Below are positions 9,771-18,563 of a stretch of 64,000 bases of DNA, piece after piece (the first letter of the stretch is position 1; every line of letters begins with the position of its first letter). This DNA comes from Streptococcus sp. Marseille-Q0941 (GTDB lineage Bacteria > Bacillota > Bacilli > Lactobacillales > Streptococcaceae), in assembly GCF_943736975.1 (NCBI RefSeq), contig NZ_CALSFO010000001.1:62001-126000 (forward strand). Reading direction: 5' to 3'. The notes below the pieces were generated by a model, which did no database searches, was not told where the DNA came from, and saw only the letters and a program-made list of their open reading frames with translations. A program made the position numbers and the translations under genes.

Positions 9771-10283
9771 ATGAAATCGTTAAAAGGAATCATTGTAGGA
9801 ACTATCCTAGTATTTAGTATAGGGGTGGTTGTCTTCTTAGGGTTGAGTTTCTATGCTTATAGCAACTTGAAATATTATTCGGTCTACTATGCGCAACAGA
9901 TGCCTCATAAGGAGGGAACAGAGCCTGACTTAGTCATGCTACTTGAAAATATGGGTTCGATTTATACCCCGAAAATTGAGGGGATTCGCTACGATGATGA
10001 TGGAGGAAATGCTATCGAAAATACCAAAGCCGAAGTAGTTTTGTCTAACTCTATGGGGAATTTTTTATATCATAAAAATCGTGTAACTGTAGCTTTTGAT
10101 AGTACCTTTAGATTTTTCCATGTAACTGACTTATCAGGGGAGCAACCCAAAAGAGAAATTCATGAATCTGAAATAAAACAGGAGATTAGAGAAGTTTTTG
10201 CTCCAGTTATTGATGCCCAGCCCAAACCTCGGATCAATCTTCAGTGGTTATTTAATAAAAAGTATCAAGACAGGTTTAATTAG
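9771..10283 (+). CDS. Tandem paralog 2 of 6: membrane protein, TipC-like immunity candidate (type B middle)
   Basis: 170 residues, starting two bases after the previous stop. There is only a weak ribosome site within the end of the upstream gene (GACAGG, about 14 bases before the ATG), so reinitiation is likely. Membrane helix and conserved first 78 residues as in paralog 1. The middle is type B: GNAIENTK, then a segment with AFDSTFRFFHVTDLSGEQP, then IHESEIKQEIREVFAPVI. The C-terminal 16 residues are again conserved. The 5' third of the gene is almost identical at DNA level to its neighbours, pointing to recent duplication or gene conversion. Confidence 0.65.
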   Translation: MKSLKGIIVGTILVFSIGVVVFLGLSFYAYSNLKYYSVYYAQQMPHKEGTEPDLVMLLENMGSIYTPKIEGIRYDDDGGNAIENTKAEVVLSNSMGNFLYHKNRVTVAFDSTFRFFHVTDLSGEQPKREIHESEIKQEIREVFAPVIDAQPKPRINLQWLFNKKYQDRFN

Positions 10284-10285
10284 AG

Positions 10286-10798
10286 ATGAAATCGTTAAAA
10301 GGGATCATTATAGGAATTATCCTAGTATTTAGTATAGGGGTAGTTGTCTTCTTAGGGTTGAGTTTATACGCTTATAGTAACTTGAAATATTATTCGGTCT
10401 ACTATGCGCAACAGATGCCTCATAAGGAGGGGACAGAGCCTGACTTAGTTATGTTGATTGAAAATATGGGGTCGATTTATACCCCGAAAATTGAGGGGAT
10501 TCGCTACGATGATGATGGAGGGAATGCTATCGAAAATACTAAGAGTGAAACAGTTTTATCAGACGCTATGGGAAATTTTTTATATCTTAAATATCATATA
10601 ACTATAGGTTTTGATAGTACCTTCAGACTTCACCATGTAAGTGACTTCACAGGAGAACAGCCAAAAAGAGAAATTCATGAGGATGAAATAAAACAGGAGA
10701 TTAGGGAAGTGTTTGCCCCAGTTATTGATGCTCAGCCCAAACCTCGGATCAATCTTCAATGGTTGTTTAATATGAAGTATCAGGATAGGTTTAATTAA
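10286..10798 (+). CDS. Tandem paralog 3 of 6: membrane protein, TipC-like immunity candidate (type B middle)
   Basis: 170 residues, two bases after paralog 2. Type B middle (GNAIENTKSETVLSDAMGNF, then GFDSTFRLHHVSDFTGEQP). It differs from paralog 2 at scattered positions in the middle while the membrane helix and the YYAQQMPHKEG block are nearly unchanged. The C-terminal end reads WLFNMKYQDRFN (Met for Lys). Probably an outside-facing membrane-tethered protein in the same polycistron; immunity function is inferred only from context. Confidence 0.65.
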   Translation: MKSLKGIIIGIILVFSIGVVVFLGLSLYAYSNLKYYSVYYAQQMPHKEGTEPDLVMLIENMGSIYTPKIEGIRYDDDGGNAIENTKSETVLSDAMGNFLYLKYHITIGFDSTFRLHHVSDFTGEQPKREIHEDEIKQEIREVFAPVIDAQPKPRINLQWLFNMKYQDRFN

Positions 10799-10800
10799 AG

Positions 10801-11331
10801 ATGAAATCGTTAAAAGGAATCATTGTAGGAACTATCCTAGTATTTAGTATAGGGGTGGTTGTCTTCTTAGGGTTGAGTTTATATGCTTATAGCAACTTGA
10901 AATATTATTCGGTCTACTATGCGCAACAGATGCCTCATAAGGAGGGCACAGAGCCCGACTTAGTCATGTTGATTGAAAATATGGGGGCTATCTATACCCC
11001 GAAAATTGAGGGAATTCGCTATGATGATGATGGTAGAAATTTTATTGAAAATTCGACTAATCTAACTGGTAAACCAACAAATTTTGATGAATTTGTTGGT
11101 GGTTATGGTTATAGCGATCAAAACGATGTAACCTATAAATTCAATAAAAATTTTTCTCTGGAGTGGGCTATTGATAAACATTATAAAAAGATTGATCTAG
11201 CTACAGTTGATGAAAAAAAGATAAAAGAAGAGATTCGAGAAACCGTTCAACCCGTACTTGATGTACAGAGTAAACCTCTCATCAATCTTCAGTGGTTGTT
11301 TAATAAAAAGTATCAAGACAGGTTTAATTAA
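10801..11331 (+). CDS. Tandem paralog 4 of 6: membrane protein, TipC-like immunity candidate (type A middle)
   Basis: 176 residues, two bases after paralog 3. The middle is type A, very close to paralog 1 (NFIENSTNLTGKPTNFDEF, EWAIDKHYKKIDLATVDEKK), including the extra residues that make type A longer than type B. Non-adjacent copies (1 and 4) therefore share a middle cassette while type B copies lie between them, an order suggesting block duplication or cassette exchange. One membrane helix and the conserved flanks are present. The C-terminal region has QSKPLINLQ where others have QPKPRINLQ. Confidence 0.65.
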   Translation: MKSLKGIIVGTILVFSIGVVVFLGLSLYAYSNLKYYSVYYAQQMPHKEGTEPDLVMLIENMGAIYTPKIEGIRYDDDGRNFIENSTNLTGKPTNFDEFVGGYGYSDQNDVTYKFNKNFSLEWAIDKHYKKIDLATVDEKKIKEEIRETVQPVLDVQSKPLINLQWLFNKKYQDRFN

Positions 11332-11333
11332 AG

Positions 11334-11849
11334 ATGAAATCGTTAAAAGGAATCATTGTAGGAACTATCCTAGTATTTAGTATAGGGGTGGTTGTCTTCT
11401 TAGGGTTGAGTTTCTATGCTTATAGCAACTTGAAATATTATTCGGTCTACTATGCGCAACAGATGCCTCATAAGGAGGGAACAGAGCCTGACTTAGTCAT
11501 GTTGATTGAAAATATGGGTTCGATTTATACCCCGAAAATTGAGGGTATTCGCTATGATGATGATGGAATGAATAGTATTGCTAGAAACGTTGAGGGAAGG
11601 GAGTCGATATTCTCTTCCTCGGGAGAATATTTAATGTTTCATTCCAGTACGGATGATCATTATCTATTTGATAGAGTTTTTCGTAATAAAAGTTCATTTG
11701 ATAAACACTATAATGATATTGAATTCAATCAACAACTAGTTTTAAATGAAATTAGGGAGACCGTTCAACCCGTACTTGATGTACAGCCTAAACCCCTCAT
11801 CAATCTTCAGTGGTTGTTTAATAAAAAGTATCAAGACAGGTTTAATTAA
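11334..11849 (+). CDS. Tandem paralog 5 of 6: membrane protein, TipC-like immunity candidate (type C middle)
   Basis: 171 residues, two bases after paralog 4. The N-terminal helix and first 78 residues are conserved, but the middle is a third type, unlike A or B (MNSIARNVEGRESIFSSSG, then DDHYLFDRVFRNKSSFDKHY). It rejoins the family at EIRETVQPVLDVQPKPLINL. A divergent recognition region between near-identical ends is what one expects if each copy neutralises or binds a different variant partner. That reading is inference. Confidence 0.65.
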   Translation: MKSLKGIIVGTILVFSIGVVVFLGLSFYAYSNLKYYSVYYAQQMPHKEGTEPDLVMLIENMGSIYTPKIEGIRYDDDGMNSIARNVEGRESIFSSSGEYLMFHSSTDDHYLFDRVFRNKSSFDKHYNDIEFNQQLVLNEIRETVQPVLDVQPKPLINLQWLFNKKYQDRFN

Positions 11850-11851
11850 AG

Positions 11852-12364
11852 ATGAAATCGTTAAAAGGAATCATTGTAGGAATTATTTTAGTATTTAGTA
11901 TAGGAGTTGTTGTATTTTTAGGGTTGAGTTTATATGCTTATGGCAACTTGAAATATTATTCAGTTTACTATGCGCAACAGATGCCTCATAAGGAAGGGAC
12001 AGAGCCCGACTTAGTCATGCTACTTGAAAATATGGGTTCGATTTATACCCCGAAAATTGAGGGTATTCGCTATGATGATGATGGAGGAAATGCTATTATT
12101 GACACTAAAAACAATTTTGTCTTATCAGAAACTATGGGAAACTTTTCATATCATAAATATCATTTTTCTGTAGGTTTTGACAGTACCTTTAGATTTCACC
12201 ATGTAACTGACTTCACAGGTGAGCAACCCAAAAGAGAAATTCATGAAGCTGAAATAAAACAGGAGATTAGAGAAGTTTTTGCTCCAGTTATTGATGCCCA
12301 GCCCAAACCTCGGATCAATCTTCAGTGGTTGTTTAACATGAAATATCAGGACAGGTTTAATTAG
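11852..12364 (+). CDS. Tandem paralog 6 of 6: membrane protein, TipC-like immunity candidate (type B middle)
   Basis: 170 residues, last of the tandem array, two bases after paralog 5. Type B middle (GNAIIDTKNNFVLSETMGNF, GFDSTFRFHHVTDFTGEQP) with its own set of changes. The 5' segment is a little more diverged at DNA level than the other copies (for example GGAATTATTTTAGT where most have GGAACTATCCTAGT). The array ends here, and about 375 bases of low-coding sequence follow before pgk. Confidence 0.65.
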   Translation: MKSLKGIIVGIILVFSIGVVVFLGLSLYAYGNLKYYSVYYAQQMPHKEGTEPDLVMLLENMGSIYTPKIEGIRYDDDGGNAIIDTKNNFVLSETMGNFSYHKYHFSVGFDSTFRFHHVTDFTGEQPKREIHEAEIKQEIREVFAPVIDAQPKPRINLQWLFNMKYQDRFN

Positions 12365-12700
12365 AAATGCAGATAGGTCTTTAAATTGAAATTAAACTGA
12401 ACAAAAATGGTTCAACTCTTAGATATGCGATGATGATATTTTTGTGAGTTTTTCTATTGCAATGAAAAACTTTCAAAATAGATTTTTAAAAATTGAGCAG
12501 TTTCTGAAGAGTGAGTTAAGAAAAAATAAAGACACAACTCCAGACAATAGCTCTTCCTTTATAAATGAGCAGCATACCATAGATGAAGATAAAAACAGTG
12601 AGGGATTTCCTTAGAAAGTAAAGATTGAGTTTACTTTACTAGATAGAGCCGTTTCAGGGAAAAGTTTAAGGTTTTGCTATCTCTTTTATTGATTTTGTGA
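12365..12700. other. AT-rich interval after the paralog array
   Basis: Non-conserved, AT-rich sequence between the array and the pgk promoter. It opens with an abortive start in the same position as the other paralogs (ATG at 12367, stop after five codons). It also contains GATATGCGATGATGATAT near 12422, reminiscent of the IRYDDDG codons of the paralogs. It could be the decayed remains of a seventh copy, but the similarity is too short to be sure. A 50-codon frame lies at 12462-12614. Confidence 0.35.
12462..12614 (+). CDS. Short open frame, 50 residues, doubtful
   Basis: ATG at 12462 to TAG at 12614; translation starts MKNFQNRFLKIEQFLKSELR and is charged and hydrophilic, with no membrane segment. 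There is no clear ribosome site ahead of the ATG. The frame is open upstream to the TAG at 12420-12422, so it may be the tail of a decayed larger gene. Function unknown. Confidence 0.2.
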   Translation: MKNFQNRFLKIEQFLKSELRKNKDTTPDNSSSFINEQHTIDEDKNSEGFP

Positions 12701-12706
12701 TATAAT
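12698..12706 (+). promoter_or_regulatory. Extended -10 promoter of pgk
   Basis: TGATATAAT: TATAAT at 12701-12706 preceded by the extended -10 TG. No good -35 at the right spacing. The start of transcription is predicted near 12713, about 28 bases before the ATG. Confidence 0.6.
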
Positions 12707-12740
12707 TAACACGTAAAAAAAAAAGAAGGAGTCATATCTA

Positions 12741-13940
12741 ATGGCAAAATTGACTGTTAAAGACGTTGACTTGAAAGGGAAAAAAGTTCTCGTTCGTGTT
12801 GACTTCAACGTTCCTGTAAAAGATGGCGTGATTACTAACGACAACCGTATCACTGCAGCTCTTCCAACTATCAAGTACATCCTTGAACAAGGTGGACGTG
12901 CAATCCTCTTCTCTCACCTTGGACGTGTGAAAGAAGAAGCAGACAAAGAAGGTAAATCACTTGCTCCGGTAGCTGCTGACTTGGCAGCTAAATTGGGTCA
13001 AGACGTTGCTTTCCTTCCAGGTGTTACTCGTGGTGCTGAATTGGAAGCAGTGATTAACGCTCTTGAAGATGGACAAGTTCTCTTGGTTGAAAACACTCGT
13101 TACGAAGATGTTGATGGTAAGAAAGAATCTAAAAACGATCCTGAACTTGGTAAATACTGGGCATCACTTGGAGATGGTATCTTCGTAAACGATGCATTCG
13201 GTACAGCTCACCGTGCACACGCATCCAACGTTGGTATCTCAGCAAACGTTGAAAAAGCAGTTGCTGGTTTCCTTCTTGAAAACGAAATTGCCTACATCCA
13301 AGAAGCAGTTGAAGCTCCAGAACGTCCATTCGTGGCTATCCTCGGTGGTTCAAAAGTTTCAGACAAGATTGGTGTTATCGAAAACTTGCTTGAAAAAGCT
13401 GATAAAGTTCTTATCGGTGGTGGGATGACTTACACATTCTACAAAGCACAAGGTATCGAAATCGGTAACTCACTTGTAGAAGAAGACAAATTGGATGTGG
13501 CGAAAGCTCTTCTTGAAAAATCAAACGGCAAATTAATCTTGCCAGTTGACTCGAAAGAAGCAAATGCATTTGCGGACTACACTGAAGTAAAAGACACTGA
13601 AGGTGAAGCAGTAGACCCAGGTTTCCTTGGTTTGGATATCGGTCCAAAATCTATCGCTAAATTTGACGAAGCTTTGACGGGTGCGAAAACAGTTGTATGG
13701 AACGGACCTATGGGTGTATTTGAAAACCCTGACTTCCAAGCTGGTACAATCGGTGTCATGGACGCTATCGTGAAACAACCAGGCGTAAAATCAATCATCG
13801 GTGGTGGTGACTCAGCTGCCGCAGCCATCAACCTTGGTCGTGCAGACAAGTTCTCATGGATCTCTACTGGTGGTGGAGCATCAATGGAACTCCTTGAAGG
13901 TAAAGTTCTTCCAGGACTTGCAGCTTTGACTGAAAAATAA
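12741..13940 (+). CDS. pgk: Phosphoglycerate kinase
   Basis: 399 residues, normal length for bacterial PGK. Transfers phosphate from 1,3-bisphosphoglycerate to ADP in glycolysis, cytoplasmic. Seen: the N-terminal signature [14 protein letters not shown] at about 15-28, FSHLGR at about 59-64, [11 protein letters not shown] near 204-214, and the nucleotide-binding GGGDSAAA in the C-terminal domain. AAGAAGGAG precedes the ATG. Codon use is that of a highly expressed gene. It sits between the accessory array and a structured repeat that includes its terminator. Confidence 0.98.
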   Translation: MAKLTVKDVDLKGKKVLVRVDFNVPVKDGVITNDNRITAALPTIKYILEQGGRAILFSHLGRVKEEADKEGKSLAPVAADLAAKLGQDVAFLPGVTRGAELEAVINALEDGQVLLVENTRYEDVDGKKESKNDPELGKYWASLGDGIFVNDAFGTAHRAHASNVGISANVEKAVAGFLLENEIAYIQEAVEAPERPFVAILGGSKVSDKIGVIENLLEKADKVLIGGGMTYTFYKAQGIEIGNSLVEEDKLDVAKALLEKSNGKLILPVDSKEANAFADYTEVKDTEGEAVDPGFLGLDIGPKSIAKFDEALTGAKTVVWNGPMGVFENPDFQAGTIGVMDAIVKQPGVKSIIGGGDSAAAAINLGRADKFSWISTGGGASMELLEGKVLPGLAALTEK

Positions 13941-13951
13941 GAATATAAAAA

Positions 13952-14136
13952 AGAGGCTGGGACAAAAGTCCTAGCCTCTCAATTGTCTTTGGATTGTCGA
14001 GCAAGCTGCAGTGGTTGAGTGGGTTCTACTACGCTGATTTCATCAGCTTTTACAGCCCTACTCAACTGTGAGGAGGTGGGACGACGAAATCAAATTCTAA
14101 CGAATGACCGATTTATGTCCCACACTCTCTTTTTTT
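13952..14136 (+). repeat. 185-bp structured intergenic repeat, copy 1 (includes pgk terminator)
   Basis: Nearly identical (about a dozen differences) to 40677-40859 after glnA. It folds into three hairpins: GAGGCTGGGAC / GTCCTAGCCTC at the 5' end; AGTTGAGT-type / ACTCAACT arms enclosing GCTGATTTCATCAGC; and GTGGGAC / GTCCCAC at the 3' end, followed by a T run. Both copies follow highly expressed metabolic genes. It may belong to the terminator-like repeats described in pneumococcus (SPRITE), but I cannot confirm that from memory. Confidence 0.75.
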
Positions 14137-14230
14137 ACGCTCTTTTAAAGTTTGAGATTACCGAGGGATAATTGGACAGAATCCAAAAAAAACAGTAAAA
14201 TAGAGGAATACTAATCTAAATGAAATTTGA

Positions 14231-15184
<954 letters not shown>

Positions 15185-15185
15185 G

Positions 15186-16484
15186 ATGAACAATAAAGAA
15201 ACGAATCAGTGGATAGCAACCTATCGGACAGACCAACCGCATTTTGGTTTGGAGAGGATGGTGGAGCTATTAGCCCTACGTGACAATCCCCATCTTAAGC
15301 TTAAGGTGATTCACGTCGGAGGCACCAATGGCAAGGGTTCTACCATAGCTTTCTTGAAAAACATGTTAGAAAAGATGGGGCTTAGAGTTGGAGTTTTTAG
15401 CTCACCCTATCTGATTCATTACACGGATCAGATTGCTATTAATGGTGAGTCTATATCAGAAGCGAGATTGGAAAAGTTGATGGCAGACTATCGCTCACTA
15501 CTTGAAGGGGAGCATGCTCCTGCCTTACAAAGGACGACAGAATTTGAGATTATCACTGCTATCGCTTATGACTATTTTGCTTCTGAGCGAGTTGATGTCG
15601 CTATTATGGAAGTTGGGATGGGTGGTCTTTTGGATAGCACCAATGTCTGTCAACCGATACTAACGGGTATCACGACCATTGGGCTAGACCACGTTGCTTT
15701 GCTGGGGGACAGTCTGGAAGCCATCGCAGAGCAAAAGGCTGGCATTATCAAACAAGGAGTTCCCCTAGTAACAGGGAATATTGTGCCTGAAGCCTTGGTG
15801 GTTATCGACCAGATTGCGAAAGCGAAACAAGCTCCTAGGCTTGTTTATAGGGATGATTATCAGGTCAGCCATCATGAGAGTATTGAAACTGGAGAGGTCT
15901 TTGACTATACAAGTTCGTTTAGACAGGGTCGTTTTCAGACAGGTCTACTTGGCATTCATCAGATAGAGAATGCTGGGATGGCTATAACCCTGTTGGATAC
16001 CTATTTCCAAGAGACTGGACGAGAATTGGTAGCGAATGACTTGGTTGCTCAAGCTTTAGAAGAAACAAGTTGGCCAGGACGCTTGGAAATTGTTTCCAAA
16101 GCCCCCTTGGTGATTTTGGATGGAGCCCACAATCCCCATGCTATTGAGGCCTTATTAGTAACTTTGCAAGAACGATTTGCCGACTACCAGAAGGAAATCC
16201 TCTTTACTTGTATTAAAACTAAGGCTTTAGAGGACATGTTAGACTTATTAAGTGCCTTGCCAGATACTGAACTGACACTCACTCACTTTGAGGATGGTCG
16301 GGCGACTGACGAAGAGGTGCTAAAAGAAGCAGCCCGTTCTAGAAAACTTAACTATCAAAGTTGGCAGGCATTTCTAGATCAAAAAATGACAGACGATGAA
16401 GAGAAAAAAACAGTTAGGATCGTTACGGGCTCCTTGTATTTCTTGAGCCAAGTGAGAGCCTATCTGATGGAGAGGAAAAACTAG
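15186..16484 (+). CDS. folC: Dihydrofolate / folylpolyglutamate synthase
   Basis: 432 residues, Mur ligase-like family. Adds glutamate to dihydropteroate and to reduced folates. Seen: P-loop GGTNGKGST near residue 45, FSSPYLIHYTDQI just after it, MEVGMGGLLDSTN (metal-binding region), and the C-terminal domain with LDGAHNPHAIEAL. It starts one base after folP and ends three bases before folE, so it is one transcript with tightly packed reading frames. Length is normal for the streptococcal enzyme. Confidence 0.95.
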   Translation: MNNKETNQWIATYRTDQPHFGLERMVELLALRDNPHLKLKVIHVGGTNGKGSTIAFLKNMLEKMGLRVGVFSSPYLIHYTDQIAINGESISEARLEKLMADYRSLLEGEHAPALQRTTEFEIITAIAYDYFASERVDVAIMEVGMGGLLDSTNVCQPILTGITTIGLDHVALLGDSLEAIAEQKAGIIKQGVPLVTGNIVPEALVVIDQIAKAKQAPRLVYRDDYQVSHHESIETGEVFDYTSSFRQGRFQTGLLGIHQIENAGMAITLLDTYFQETGRELVANDLVAQALEETSWPGRLEIVSKAPLVILDGAHNPHAIEALLVTLQERFADYQKEILFTCIKTKALEDMLDLLSALPDTELTLTHFEDGRATDEEVLKEAARSRKLNYQSWQAFLDQKMTDDEEKKTVRIVTGSLYFLSQVRAYLMERKN

Positions 16485-16487
16485 AGA

Positions 16488-17042
16488 ATGGATACACAAA
16501 AGATTGAGACAGCTGTTAAAATGATTATCGAAGCTGTTGGTGAGGATATGAACCGCGAAGGCTTGCAGGAAACTCCTGCACGTGTGGCCCGCATGTATCA
16601 GGAGATTTTTTCGGGACTTGGTCAAACTGCGGAGGAACATCTATCAAAGTCCTTTGAGATCATTGATGACAATATGGTAGTCGAAAAGGACATCTTTTTC
16701 CATACCATGTGTGAACACCACTTCTTGCCCTTTTATGGGAAAGCTCATATCGCCTACATTCCAGATGGACGTGTAGCAGGATTGTCTAAGCTTGCACGTA
16801 CAGTTGAAGTTTATGCCAAAAAACCACAGATTCAAGAACGTTTGAATATTGAAGTGGCAGATGCTTTGATGGAATATCTAGGTGCTAAGGGAGCATTCGT
16901 TGTGATTGAAGCAGAGCATATGTGTATGAGTATGCGAGGTGTTCGAAAACCAGGAACTGCTACTTTGACAACAGTAGCTCGCGGTGTATTTGAGACGGAT
17001 AAGGACCTTCGAGACCAGGCTTATCGTTTAATGGGACTATAA
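16488..17042 (+). CDS. folE: GTP cyclohydrolase I
   Basis: 184 residues. Converts GTP to dihydroneopterin triphosphate, the first step of folate synthesis. Seen: the zinc and catalytic segment [15 protein letters not shown] (Cys and His ligands), [14 protein letters not shown], and [16 protein letters not shown] with the second zinc cysteine. Its stop codon overlaps the first bases of a BOX-type repeat that separates it from folBK. Confidence 0.97.
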   Translation: MDTQKIETAVKMIIEAVGEDMNREGLQETPARVARMYQEIFSGLGQTAEEHLSKSFEIIDDNMVVEKDIFFHTMCEHHFLPFYGKAHIAYIPDGRVAGLSKLARTVEVYAKKPQIQERLNIEVADALMEYLGAKGAFVVIEAEHMCMSMRGVRKPGTATLTTVARGVFETDKDLRDQAYRLMGL

Positions 17043-17157
17043 TACTCTTCGAAAATCAAATTCAAACCACGTCAGCTTCCATCTGAAACCTCAAAACAGT
17101 GTTTTGAGTAGCCTGCGGCCAGCTTCCTAGTTTGCACTTTGATTTTCATTGAGTATA
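17041..17157 (-). repeat. BOX-type repeat between folE and folBK
   Basis: The ends are ATACTCTTCGAAAATC and GATTTTCATTGAGTATA, with ACCACGTCAGC and CTAGGAAGCTGGCCGCAGGC (minus strand) inside. This matches the boxA and boxC type ends I know from pneumococcus (the BOX-A PCR primer region); no boxB unit is obvious. A second element in the opposite sense is at 60382-60487. It lies within the fol operon, so it is transcribed. Confidence 0.75.
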
Positions 17158-17200
17158 AAAAGAATCCGCTTAAAGCGGATATTTCTAGAAAGGACTAGTT

Positions 17201-18013
17201 ATGGATCAACTGCGAATTAAAGATCTAGAAATTTTTGCCTTCCACGGGCTCTTTCCTAGTGAGAAAGAACTGGGGCAAAAGTTTGTCATTTCAGCTAGCT
17301 TATCCTATGATATGACCAAGGCTGCGACAGAATTGGACTTAGAGTCTTCTATCCACTACGGAGAGCTATGTCAACAATGGACAGCTTGGTTTCAGGAAAA
17401 CACTGAGGACTTGATTGAAACAGTATCCTACAAACTTGTCGAGCGTACATTTGAGACTTACCCTATCGTTCAAGAGATTGAGCTAGAACTTAAAAAACCT
17501 TGGGCGCCGGTTCATCTACCCTTGGAGACCTGTTCAGTAACCATCCATCGCCGTAAGCAGCGAGCCTTTATTGCTTTGGGAAGTAATATGGGAGATAAAA
17601 GGGGCAATCTCAAACAAGCTCTTGAAAAAATAAGTGCTCGCGGGATTCGTATTCTCAAAGAGTCCAGTGTGATTACAACTGAGCCATGGGGCGGTGTAGA
17701 GCAAGAAAATTTTGCTAATCAGGTCATTGAAGTCGAAACTTGGCTGCCGGCTCCAATCTTGTTAGAAACCTTGTTAAGCATTGAATCAGAGATGGGTCGG
17801 GTTAGAGAAGTGCATTGGGGACCTCGTTTGATTGACTTGGATTTGCTTTTTGTGGAGGATCAGGTCATTTATAATGATAATCTCATCTTGCCGCATCCTT
17901 ATATCGCTGAGCGTTTATTTGTCCTAGAGTCACTTCAAGAGATAGCCCCACATTTTATTCATCCAGTCTTGGGACAATCAATTCGTCACTTGTATCAAGA
18001 ATTGAAAAAATAA
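17201..18013 (+). CDS. folBK: Bifunctional dihydroneopterin aldolase / HPPK
   Basis: 270 residues, a fusion characteristic of streptococci (SulD). The N-terminal half (1-120) is dihydroneopterin aldolase ([20 protein letters not shown], with the later ELKKPWAP). The C-terminal half, from about 122 ([16 protein letters not shown]), is 6-hydroxymethyl-dihydropterin pyrophosphokinase with [18 protein letters not shown] and [10 protein letters not shown]. Together they convert dihydroneopterin to the pyrophosphate used by FolP. GAAAGGAC precedes the ATG. A small hairpin (ATCCGCTT / AAAGCGGAT, 17164-17180) lies in the spacer after the BOX repeat. Confidence 0.95.
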   Translation: MDQLRIKDLEIFAFHGLFPSEKELGQKFVISASLSYDMTKAATELDLESSIHYGELCQQWTAWFQENTEDLIETVSYKLVERTFETYPIVQEIELELKKPWAPVHLPLETCSVTIHRRKQRAFIALGSNMGDKRGNLKQALEKISARGIRILKESSVITTEPWGGVEQENFANQVIEVETWLPAPILLETLLSIESEMGRVREVHWGPRLIDLDLLFVEDQVIYNDNLILPHPYIAERLFVLESLQEIAPHFIHPVLGQSIRHLYQELKK

Positions 18014-18014
18014 G

Positions 18015-18042
18015 AAAACTCTAGTCAGGAGACTAGAGTTTT
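18015..18042. terminator. Bidirectional terminator folBK / DUF960 gene
   Basis: Perfect 12-bp stem AAAACTCTAGTC / GACTAGAGTTTT with loop AGGA. It stands between convergent genes and can serve both. Confidence 0.85.
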
Positions 18043-18359
18043 TAAAATAGGTCATTTTCTTCAGGGAGAAGGATCGTTTCCTTGCCGTCCATATCCATGA
18101 CAAGTACTTTTGGTGGATATAATGGGTCAAAGGGGTGACTGAAATCGAAGTCAATTGTTGTAGGTAGATGTTGACTTGAAAAACGGAAGGTGATGGAGCC
18201 GTCACGGTTTAAGAGCTGAAATTCCAACTCATCTTCTAATTCAAAAACATGCTTTAAAAAATGATCAATAATGTACCAAATTGAGTCAATCACATCGTCT
18301 GGAAGATTTGTTATCACACCAAAGCTGGCACAACGTCTATGTGAATCCGAAAAAGCCAT
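18042..18359 (-). CDS. DUF960 family protein
   Basis: 105 residues. Begins MAFSDSHRRCASFGVITNLP and contains VIDSIWYIIDHF, matching the DUF960 family of small cytoplasmic proteins in Firmicutes (function unknown). No membrane segment. Its stop touches the shared terminator. GGAGGC lies upstream of the start on the minus strand. Single gene, convergent with folBK. Confidence 0.8.
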   Translation of the reverse strand: MAFSDSHRRCASFGVITNLPDDVIDSIWYIIDHFLKHVFELEDELEFQLLNRDGSITFRFSSQHLPTTIDFDFSHPFDPLYPPKVLVMDMDGKETILLPEENDLF

Positions 18360-18482
18360 CCATGCCTCCTATTTAATTTTTTATTATCATACTCCAAACT
18401 ACTCTAAAAATCAAGAAAAGTAAACTAATTTGTAAAAATATGATTACTGATGCAATTTTTTTAAAGAAAGTTCAGTTATCCC

Positions 18483-18511
18483 TTGAAAATGCTTACAATT
18501 AGTGGTAAACT
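18483..18511 (+). promoter_or_regulatory. ccpA promoter with overlapping cre site
   Basis: TTGAAA (18483-18488), 17 bases, TAAACT (18506-18511). A cre match, TGAAAATGCTTACA at 18484-18497, covers the -35 and fits the consensus at 13 of 14 positions. Autoregulation of ccpA is the simplest reading. Confidence 0.65.
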
Positions 18512-18563
18512 AGTAGTAGTGTAAACATGAAAACAAAATTTTCAAGATTAGAAAGGAAACGGT

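Noticed and set aside
17041-17157. RUP element instead of BOX
   Set aside because: The internal sequence ACGCTGACG-type and end sequences match the BOX-A primer region, so BOX is the better call; I cannot recall the RUP consensus well enough to claim it.
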